10,283 nucleotides of DNA from CAYJBH01 sp964371365 (GTDB taxonomy: Bacteria; Bacillota; Clostridia; Oscillospirales; Ruminococcaceae), in assembly GCA_964371365.1 (NCBI GenBank), contig CAYJMO010000072.1:1-10283 (forward strand), written 5' to 3'. The notes below the pieces were generated by a model. The model saw nothing but the letters and a program-made list of their open reading frames with translations. It had not been told where the DNA came from and made no database searches. Positions 1 to 6,094 of the stretch are shown here, one piece after another. Position 1 is the first letter of the stretch, and the number at the start of each line of letters is the position of its first letter. A program made the position numbers and the translations under genes.

Positions 1-1210
1 CTTTTTCATTCTCATCGCTTATATCACTGTTTTCGGCATCCTCGATATTCTCGATGTTTTCGTCCTTACTGTCGGGTTCGGTCGATAGAGTCGGGGGGGA
101 ATCTTGCTCCAAGTCGGTGGACGTATCGGTCGAGACTTCTANNNNNNNNNNTATGTTTTCAACCTCTATCTGCGGCGGTTGAACCTCTTCAAGAGGGGAA
201 GGCTCAGGCGATTGAGGTATCTCGATATCGAAGCCCTCCCTCTCTTTTTTCCCTTTGAAAATACCGGTCAATTCGGAAAAAAGTGACTTTTTTTCCTCCA
301 AAAACAGTGAGGTGTCGATAATTAGTTCCTCGTCAAACTCATAGAAGTTCATGAAAACCTCCTCGAGTGTCGGTTCCTGTATGGTTATGTCGGCAATATC
401 AAGCGATGAAACACTCTTTATCAACGTATTGCCATCCCCCTTGAACATAAAGGTAATTGTATGTTCACCTCGAACAGTATCCACCGCCTCAATCGGGCGA
501 TAGTCGCGCGGAATCGGAGACTTTGTGGTGATATTTACCTTTTTGTAAAATCCTGCGGCGAGGTCCTTCATGTCCTCGATACTGACGATAATTCCATCCT
601 TTATTATAGCGACGGTGTCACAAAAACGTTGCACCTCACCGAGCACATGGGAGGACAGCAACACGCTCGCACCGTTTTTATTCTCCTGCTCGATTAATTC
701 AAAAAACACCTTTTGCATTAGTGGGTCAAGTCCACCGGTCGGCTCATCCAGTATGATAAGGCGTGGGCGGTGCAAGAGGCACTGAACAATCCCCACCTTT
801 TTGCGGTTGCCAAAGCTCATATTTTCAATGCGTTCATTCAGGTCGAGAGACAAAGCGTCGGCAAGTCGATAGATGTTTTCAACGCAGTCCTTTTTATAAA
901 AAGATGCAGAATATCGCAACAACTCCTCCGCCCTCATGCGGTCATAGTAGAACACCTCGCTCGGAAGATACCCGATATCCTTGAGTATCTCGGTGCGATG
1001 TTTGTGACAGTCAAGACCGAAAATCTTAGCCTCGCCGCCACTTTTGTGTATCAGCGAGAGCATGGTGCGTATGGTGGTGGATTTGCCGGCACCGTTCGGG
1101 CCAATAAATCCAAACATCTCTCCCTCAGCGATAGAAAATGTGACATCCTCAATGCCGCAGGTTCTGCCATAATACTTTGACAGATTATTAAGCTCAACTA
1201 TACCCGACAT
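1..1210 (-). CDS. ABC transporter ATP-binding protein with acidic C-terminal tail (3' end outside window)
   Basis: Cytoplasmic ATPase subunit of an ABC-2 type (BcrA/YxlF-like) exporter; the permease is not in the window and the substrate is unknown. Translating the minus strand from the ATG at 1210 gives 403 codons with no stop. Walker A is GPNGAGKST (residues 37-45), the signature is the variant MSFGNRKK (131-138), Walker B is LIILDEPTGGLDP (151-163), and the H-loop follows in a VLLSSH segment. The Q-loop position reads YLPSE, as is usual in this subfamily. The ATPase part ends near residue 292 with EEVFMNFYEF, where most relatives stop soon after. Here an extra 110 or more residues follow, rich in Glu, Asp, Pro, Ser and Thr, with an N gap inside. 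The start is supported by GGGAGG 8 nt upstream. The ATPase call is firm; whether the tail is one continuous frame depends on the gap length. Confidence 0.93.
   Translation of the reverse strand, partial: MSGIVELNNLSKYYGRTCGIEDVTFSIAEGEMFGFIGPNGAGKSTTIRTMLSLIHKSGGEAKIFGLDCHKHRTEILKDIGYLPSEVFYYDRMRAEELLRYSASFYKKDCVENIYRLADALSLDLNERIENMSFGNRKKVGIVQCLLHRPRLIILDEPTGGLDPLMQKVFFELIEQENKNGASVLLSSHVLGEVQRFCDTVAIIKDGIIVSIEDMKDLAAGFYKKVNITTKSPIPRDYRPIEAVDTVRGEHTITFMFKGDGNTLIKSVSSLDIADITIQEPTLEEVFMNFYEFDEELIIDTSLFLEEKKSLFSELTGIFKGKKEREGFDIEIPQSPEPSPLEEVQPPQIEVENIXXXXEVSTDTSTDLEQDSPPTLSTEPDSKDENIENIEDAENSDISDENEK
142..151. other. Assembly gap (10 Ns)
   Basis: Ten undetermined bases lie inside the tail of the ABC ATPase gene. 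With exactly ten bases the minus-strand frame stays open and keeps the same acidic composition on both sides. The number may be a scaffolding placeholder, so the true length is unknown. A collapsed repeat within a low-complexity coding tail would be a natural cause. Confidence 0.98.
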
Positions 1211-1403
1211 GTCACATGCCTCCCTTTCATCCCCATAAAAACTCTTGCAAAATTGCTTATTATGTGTTAATATTATATGGTTGTATGATATTTTTACATT
1301 TTAAACATAAATATCATATATCATGTTCATAGATTATATCACATCGTTGCTGCATTTTCAATACCATACCTGTATATTTATAATGAAAGGATCCTACAAA
1401 AAA
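1211..1403. promoter_or_regulatory. Divergent promoter region between ABC ATPase and PrsA-like genes
   Basis: This is 193 bp of strongly AT-rich DNA between two divergent starts. On the minus strand a TATAAT at 1277-1272 is a good -10 for the ABC gene, with only a weak -35. On the plus strand TTGCAA (1245-1250) and TAATAT (1268-1273), 17 bp apart, could serve the foldase gene and would give a leader of about 120 nt. The two -10 boxes overlap, so the promoters may compete. A 10-bp inverted repeat, TATGATATTT (1284-1293) with AAATATCATA (1309-1318), lies just downstream of the plus-strand promoter. A second TATAAT (1379-1384) sits too close to the start to be useful. Promoter calls are by eye. 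Confidence 0.4.
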
Positions 1404-2480
1404 ATGAAAAAATCTATCGTTGTTATATTGTCATTATCACTGCTTATACTATCTGCCTGTGCACCGGCAACAAGTGCAATAGACCCTTACGGCACAAAGG
1501 AATCAAAACAGAAGGTTACCACCGACAATCTGGATGACATGACCTATATCATTCAGGTGGACGATATCGGCATCAGCAAGGAACGCTACACCGACACCGT
1601 CATGGCGAATGCTATGCAGTTTACCGGTGGAAACTTCTCGTACCTCACCGACGGTTCGGAGGATGCCAAAGAGGTGTATTCCTTCATTAAGGAGTACTCT
1701 GCCGACACCATTCTTCGTGAGGAGGCTATCCTTGCCCTTGCCGCCGACGCCGGCATAATCCTCGACGAGGAGGATGAAGTCAACCTACAAACCGCCATGA
1801 ACGATCTTGCCACTCAAAACGGTGGTATGGAGGCTCTCGAAGAGGCTTTGAGCCAGTCGTACACCACTATCGGTTATTATGAGAATCAACTGATGTTACA
1901 GCTTGTGACCTCGGAACTGTATGAATACTATTTCGGCGAGAACGGCACCATGACGGCATCGACCGAGGAGCTAAAGGCTATCGCACAGGAGAGCTATGTG
2001 CTCGCAAAACACATTCTTGTGGATGAAACTTCACTCGAGGACGCAACCGACGCCGAGGGTGAACCCTTTGAGACACTTGAGGATCTTGCCAACTTTATAT
2101 CCGACAGCGCAAAGGACGGTGAGGATTTTGATGCACTTATAGAGCAGTACAATACCGACCCCGGCGTTGCAAGCTCACCGGACGGATACTTTTTCACCTA
2201 CGGCACCATGGTTTCAGAGTTTGAAACAGCCGCATTTGAGATGGAGGTCGGTGATATCAGCGACCCGGTCAGCACCACCTACGGTTATCACATATTACAA
2301 AAACTGCCCATCAACGATGATGTGATTGCCGCAAACTCGGCTACGATGGAAAGTGCCTATGCCACCGAAAAGCTCGGTGAACTCATAGAGGAGAAACTTG
2401 CAAGTTTTAATGTCACCTACACATCGCAGTACGACAACCTGACAATAGATATCTTAGTACCGGAACTTGTAACAGGTTAA
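1404..2480 (+). CDS. PrsA-like foldase lipoprotein (parvulin peptidyl-prolyl cis-trans isomerase)
   Basis: Predicted membrane-anchored foldase that helps exported proteins fold outside the membrane. The 358-residue product starts MKKS, has a hydrophobic signal and an LSAC lipobox with the lipid-modified Cys at residue 19. Residues 45-190 resemble the helical SurA/PrsA N-terminal region. Residues 199-300 form a parvulin domain: AKHILVD (His203), then GEDFDALIEQYNTDPG, GYFFTYGTMVSEFE, and VGDISDPV leading to YGYHILQ (His296). A short C-terminal segment follows. The ATG at 1404 was preferred over in-frame ATGs at 1323 and 1383 because it places the signal peptide at the N-terminus and has AAAGGA at 1386-1391, a rather long 12 nt away. 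The gene is alone on its strand and converges on the lipoprotein gene ending at 2506. The family is clear; the specific client proteins are unknown. Confidence 0.92.
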   Translation: MKKSIVVILSLSLLILSACAPATSAIDPYGTKESKQKVTTDNLDDMTYIIQVDDIGISKERYTDTVMANAMQFTGGNFSYLTDGSEDAKEVYSFIKEYSADTILREEAILALAADAGIILDEEDEVNLQTAMNDLATQNGGMEALEEALSQSYTTIGYYENQLMLQLVTSELYEYYFGENGTMTASTEELKAIAQESYVLAKHILVDETSLEDATDAEGEPFETLEDLANFISDSAKDGEDFDALIEQYNTDPGVASSPDGYFFTYGTMVSEFETAAFEMEVGDISDPVSTTYGYHILQKLPINDDVIAANSATMESAYATEKLGELIEEKLASFNVTYTSQYDNLTIDILVPELVTG

Positions 2481-2505
2481 TCTCTTCATTAAAGGCAAAT
2501 CAATT

Positions 2506-2694
2506 TTAGTCTTTGTCGACAATTTTGCCTTGAAATATCGTCCTGACTGTGGGTGCGGGGGGCACCGCTATCTCGGCGTTCAAACTCTCGTTATGTTGCT
2601 TTAAGGTGTCATACTCTATCGGGCTGAAATCCTCCGTCGCACAACCGGACAGCAGAAATGTTATAGTCAGTATAATTAAAATCGTTTTTCCCAT
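2506..2694 (-). CDS. Small putative lipoprotein (62 aa), unknown function
   Basis: The 62-residue product begins MGKTILIILTITFLLSGC, a short signal peptide with an LSGC lipobox and the lipidated Cys at residue 18. The mature part is only 45 residues, hydrophilic, with a proline cluster (VPPAPTV), and no recognised domain. It starts 10 nt after the UroD-like stop codon. A GAAGG stretch precedes the ATG by only about 3 nt, so translation may depend on coupling to the upstream gene. It is last in the minus-strand gene string. Its tidy signal peptide and position support a real gene, but the short length leaves some doubt. The 25-nt convergent gap to the PrsA-like gene holds no obvious hairpin terminator. 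Confidence 0.6.
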   Translation of the reverse strand: MGKTILIILTITFLLSGCATEDFSPIEYDTLKQHNESLNAEIAVPPAPTVRTIFQGKIVDKD

Positions 2695-2704
2695 CTGCCT
2701 TCAT

Positions 2705-3763
2705 TTATTGTATCGCTAAATTATGCTTATACCCTCCGCCGCGAATGTCGTTTTCATCCAACCATTCCTTTACGAGTCCGATCAGCTGTATACCCTTATC
2801 GACGGTATTTTTATAGATAACCTCCATGTCGTTAAGGTGTGGCTGTGAGATGTTGACTGCATAGAGCTTGGGTATAGAGGATAGAATTTCGATGTAGTGG
2901 TCACCGCGACCACAAAAATGCACTGCACCACCGTCAAAATGATTAAGCAGTTTTGCGTCGTACGGTTTTGCAAACTCCTCGTACATCTCGGGGGATAAAT
3001 TCATTGCACTGTCGTTTCTTATCAAAATTTTACCGCGATGTGCAAGGGGGGGCCAGTGGTTCGCCCATCCCTTTTCATCGGGGTAGAGTTTATACCATCT
3101 CTCCATCAGTTGAATATAGGTATCGGTGACAAGATTTAGCAGATCGTGCACCAACTCCGGTGAGTCATAAAGTGCATAGAACATCTCACTACCCCATAGA
3201 AGTTCTGCTACGTCAAGCGGACCTTGTGCGTCGGGGTGGTAGACCGAAACGTACTTTTTTATTTTGGGATATCGATCAAAGACCTCCTTATATATCTCGC
3301 CCATTTCAAAGACATTTTTGGCAAAACCATTCTCAAGGGGCGGCACACCACTATCGACAAGACTTTTTATAGTATCCTCGTCCCCAATAGAGAGTGTTGT
3401 GGGCAGGGTGTTGGTATTCCTTGGCATGGTGAAGATCTTCGCCCCGAGTAGACTGGTCATAATTCCGGTGCCATAGTTTGCACGCACGGTCAGGAAATTT
3501 CGACCGCTTATGAGCGAGCGCAAGACACCCTCCAACTCGTTTGTGAGCATCAACTCATAGTCCTCTATAGCATCGTTAATATTGATGTCTTGAAATTCGT
3601 AGTCGGTATTGTAATTATGGGAGCGCGTCGGCAAAAATACATCACTGGTGTATTTACCGTTTAAAAATTCCTCCCAACGGGCAATATAGTTATCCTCCTC
3701 TATCGGGTCAATTGCCTTTTCAATCTCATCCAACAGCCGGAGTGTGTTTGATTTTAAATTCAT
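2705..3763 (-). CDS. Uroporphyrinogen decarboxylase (URO-D) fold protein, probably not HemE
   Basis: A 352-residue cytoplasmic protein of the UroD/MtaA/CmuA superfamily, whose members either decarboxylate uroporphyrinogen or move methyl groups to and from corrinoid or thiol cofactors. Family features seen include VRANYGTG (93-100), YHPDAQGPLDVAELLWG (175-191), the SPELVHDLLNLVTD helix (201-214) and HFCGRGDH (282-289). His282 and Cys284 match the H-x-C metal site of the methyltransferase branch, although the usual later Cys is not evident. The Arg-rich substrate motif found near the start of true HemE is absent, so heme synthesis is unlikely. The ATG is preceded by GGTGG 7 nt upstream, and the gene starts 16 nt after the membrane-protein stop. 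Reaction and substrate cannot be told from the sequence; no corrinoid protein or methyltransferase partner is nearby. Confidence 0.8.
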   Translation of the reverse strand: MNLKSNTLRLLDEIEKAIDPIEEDNYIARWEEFLNGKYTSDVFLPTRSHNYNTDYEFQDININDAIEDYELMLTNELEGVLRSLISGRNFLTVRANYGTGIMTSLLGAKIFTMPRNTNTLPTTLSIGDEDTIKSLVDSGVPPLENGFAKNVFEMGEIYKEVFDRYPKIKKYVSVYHPDAQGPLDVAELLWGSEMFYALYDSPELVHDLLNLVTDTYIQLMERWYKLYPDEKGWANHWPPLAHRGKILIRNDSAMNLSPEMYEEFAKPYDAKLLNHFDGGAVHFCGRGDHYIEILSSIPKLYAVNISQPHLNDMEVIYKNTVDKGIQLIGLVKEWLDENDIRGGGYKHNLAIQ

Positions 3764-3779
3764 AATTTAACCACCATCT

Positions 3780-4433
3780 TCATAGCGAAAAGCCCATCGT
3801 TACAATCCATATGTAGACAATGCTCTTGGGCAACATCAGCATACCCAAAATAGGTTTCCTGTCGACATACAGTACGACCGGTATATAGAACGCAAAGCTT
3901 AAAAACACCGCAAAGGGTGCAAGACCCATCCCCTCAAAAGGTGGTGAGTTGAGATAGAGTATAAAGACCAATATTCCCTGCAACAATAGCGGTATATTGC
4001 GAAGAATTGCAAAACGCATGTTCTGATGCGTCTTTGCCCAGCCGTTGTGTGGCAAAATACAGAGGATTATGCGGAGAATGAGCAGTATCGTCATCAAAAT
4101 ACCGACATCACCTATCGGATTATCGATATACAGCACACCGCCCACCGCATACATTAGTGAATAGAAGATTGACATGGTGATAGAAGCGATCAGCTTTCCA
4201 CGACCTTTTCGACGCGTCAGCTCGCTATTTTTGCCGACAAACATCTCCAGTATGCGTGGGGTGAGGTGAAAGCTGTCACCGATAACGAGAACCAACGCCA
4301 TGACGCCCCAGAGGAACGTCACGGCATCGTCACCGCTCACAAGAATCAGTCCTAATATACCTACAATTACAAGGTATAATAGGTCAAATACAAATTCAAT
4401 TTTTTGTTTTAAGTTAAGTTTGTTTAGTCTCAT
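3780..4433 (-). CDS. Integral membrane protein, about seven helices, unknown function
   Basis: A 217-residue hydrophobic protein I do not recognise by name. Likely membrane segments are residues 13-33, 37-52, 81-103, 109-128, 144-162, 169-190 and 194-214. Between helices 2 and 3 lies a hydrophilic, basic loop with NSELTRRKGRGK (69-80), probably cytoplasmic. Polar residues in or near helices include GDSFHLTPR (52-60) and LPHNGW (127-132), possible functional sites. There is no signal peptide, Walker motif or known transporter signature. The ATG lies 3 nt after the catalase stop (TAG, AGA, ATG), so translation is very probably coupled to catalase; no good separate ribosome site is seen. It may be a small enzyme or sensor of the membrane, but nothing in the sequence decides this. 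Confidence 0.75.
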   Translation of the reverse strand: MRLNKLNLKQKIEFVFDLLYLVIVGILGLILVSGDDAVTFLWGVMALVLVIGDSFHLTPRILEMFVGKNSELTRRKGRGKLIASITMSIFYSLMYAVGGVLYIDNPIGDVGILMTILLILRIILCILPHNGWAKTHQNMRFAILRNIPLLLQGILVFILYLNSPPFEGMGLAPFAVFLSFAFYIPVVLYVDRKPILGMLMLPKSIVYIWIVTMGFSL

Positions 4434-4436
4434 TCT

Positions 4437-5939
4437 CTATGTTGTCGCCTTTATCAGTCCGTCGTTATCCAATTTCGCCAGCTCTCGAACTCGATCCATG
4501 TTGAGCCCTGCCGCCTCGACAAATCTTGTGCCGTATTCCTCGTCGGCCAATAGGCAGTGCACCGCATGACGGTATTTAATGTTGTCGGTACAAGGGGCAA
4601 TGTCCCCTGCGGTGTTGGCGATAAGTATAGCCTTTTTATCCTCGGTGAGCACCCTCCAAAGGTCTCCACCAGCCCTAAAGCAGTCATCGGTCGGATCGTC
4701 TTTGGGGTCATAGCGATACATCGCACCCTCAAGGTCAAGCGGAGGTTCGCTTACCTCCGGCTGAGCCGACCAATACCCGGCACTGTTGGGGGAATAGGCA
4801 GGCGCCGCGCCATAGTTGCCGTCCGTCCTCATTGCGCCGTCACGATGATACTCGTTGACCTCACACTTTGCACGGTTGACCGGTATATGGTTGTGGTTGA
4901 CACCGAGGCGATACCGCTGTGCGTCGCCATAGGAGAAAAGTCGTCCCTGCAAAAATCTGTCGGGGCTAAAACCTATACCCGGCACGACGTGCGCAGGTGT
5001 GAATGCGGATTGCTCCACCTCGGCAAAGTAGTTTTCGGGATTGCGGTTGAGCTCTAACTCGCCCACCTCGATGAGCGGAAACTCCTTTTGACGCCAAATT
5101 TTGGTGATGTCAAACGGGTTTTCATAGTGGTTTTTCGCTTGTTCCTCGGTCATGATCTGAACATACATGGTCCATTTTGGGAAGTCGCCTTTTTCTATAG
5201 CATCAAACAAATCTTTGCCGTGATACTCCCTGTCCATGCCGTTTATCGCCGCCGCCTCATCGTTCGAGAGGTTTTTAATGCCCTGTTTTGTTTTGAAATG
5301 GAACTTGCACCAGACGCGCTCGTTATCCTTATTATAAAAGGAGAAAGTGTGCTCGCCAAAGAAATGCATGTTTCTAAAGGTTGCAGGGATACCGCGGTCG
5401 CTCATGACTACGGTAATCTGGTGAAAGCACTCCGGCAGGAGTGTCCAAAAGTCCCAGTTGTTCTGCGCCGAGCGTCTGCCGGTCTTGGGGTCACGCTTGA
5501 CCGCACGATTAAGGTCGGAAAAATTATGTACATCGCGGATAAAAAAGGTGGGTGTATTGTTGCCGACAAGATCCCAGTTGCCCTCTTTGGTATAAAACTT
5601 CACCGCAACGCCACGGATATCACGCTCGCAGTCGGCGGCACCGCGCTCCCCAGCGACGGTGGAAACGCGCAAAAACAGGTCGGTTTTATTGCCGGGTTGC
5701 AGTACATCCGCCTTGGTGTAGCGCGAGATGTCGTGAGTGACGGTGAAAGTGCCATAAGCACCCCAGCCTTTCGCGTGCATACGCCGCTCCGGAATGACTT
5801 CACGATTAAAGTGTGCCATCTTTTCCATCAGCCATACATCCTGCATGACGACCGGACCGCGTGCCCCTGCGGTAATCGCATTCTCGTTGTCCGCGATAGG
5901 TGCCCCCACCTCGTTGGTCAGCTTTTTAAGATCGCTCAT
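4437..5939 (-). CDS. katA: Monofunctional heme catalase
   Basis: Breaks down hydrogen peroxide to water and oxygen in the cytoplasm. The 500-residue product has the size of a small-subunit (clade 3 type) catalase. The active-site segment FNREVIPERRMHAKGWGAYG holds the catalytic His54; Asn127 lies in VGNNTP, and the heme-ligand segment RLFSYGDAQRYRLG carries the proximal Tyr337 and Arg333. The conserved FFIRD, HFFGEHTFSF and NPFDITKIW stretches are intact, so the enzyme should be active. The ATG at 5939 is chosen because AAAGGA lies 8 nt upstream and homologues begin near here; the frame continues open upstream to 6050 without a plausible start. It is first of a four-gene string with the membrane protein 3 nt downstream. 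A promoter with a candidate operator lies just upstream. Confidence 0.97.
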   Translation of the reverse strand: MSDLKKLTNEVGAPIADNENAITAGARGPVVMQDVWLMEKMAHFNREVIPERRMHAKGWGAYGTFTVTHDISRYTKADVLQPGNKTDLFLRVSTVAGERGAADCERDIRGVAVKFYTKEGNWDLVGNNTPTFFIRDVHNFSDLNRAVKRDPKTGRRSAQNNWDFWTLLPECFHQITVVMSDRGIPATFRNMHFFGEHTFSFYNKDNERVWCKFHFKTKQGIKNLSNDEAAAINGMDREYHGKDLFDAIEKGDFPKWTMYVQIMTEEQAKNHYENPFDITKIWRQKEFPLIEVGELELNRNPENYFAEVEQSAFTPAHVVPGIGFSPDRFLQGRLFSYGDAQRYRLGVNHNHIPVNRAKCEVNEYHRDGAMRTDGNYGAAPAYSPNSAGYWSAQPEVSEPPLDLEGAMYRYDPKDDPTDDCFRAGGDLWRVLTEDKKAILIANTAGDIAPCTDNIKYRHAVHCLLADEEYGTRFVEAAGLNMDRVRELAKLDNDGLIKATT

Positions 5940-6094
5940 AATACCCATCCTTTCGTAAATAATTATTATAGTATTTATGCTATGTATACAATAACATAAA
6001 TAACAACAATTATCAATAACTTTTTTGAAAAAATGTGGTACATATATCAATATCCGTGTTATGGATTAATTCCACCGTAGAGGTTTACTTTTTA
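5940..6094 (-). promoter_or_regulatory. Catalase promoter with candidate palindromic operator
   Basis: This 155-bp AT-rich gap separates the amidase stop from the catalase start. On the minus strand TATAAT at 5970-5965 is a strong -10, with only weak -35 candidates (TATTGT at 17 bp or TTATTG at 18 bp). An imperfect 25-bp inverted repeat with arms TTATGCTAT and ATAACATAA (5975-5999; 8 of 9 arm positions pair) fills the spacer, where a repressor would block polymerase. Farther upstream, TGATAAT followed by T and GTTGTTA partly resembles the 7-1-7 boxes bound by PerR or Fur, with several mismatches in the right half. Peroxide-responsive control would fit a catalase but is inferred. No rho-independent terminator for the amidase gene was seen here. 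Confidence 0.45.

Noticed and set aside
770..1180. Plus-strand open frame of 136 codons opposite the ABC ATPase
   Set aside because: It is a mirror of the Walker-motif coding strand and shows no family resemblance.
1323..1403. Earlier in-frame starts for the PrsA-like protein (1323 and 1383)
   Set aside because: They would put 7 to 27 extra residues before the signal peptide and lack a ribosome site; the start at 1404 gives a standard lipoprotein signal.
2481..2505. Bidirectional terminator in the convergent gap
   Set aside because: Only 25 bp with no inverted repeat could be found.
5088..5999. Plus-strand open frame of 303 codons opposite catalase
   Set aside because: It lies antisense to a clear, intact catalase, has no recognisable domain or ribosome site, and is explained by codon bias of the true gene.
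5940..6050. Longer catalase with 37 extra N-terminal residues
   Set aside because: The extension is encoded by the AT-rich promoter region, has an unusual Ile/Tyr-rich sequence, and the ribosome site fits the start at 5939.
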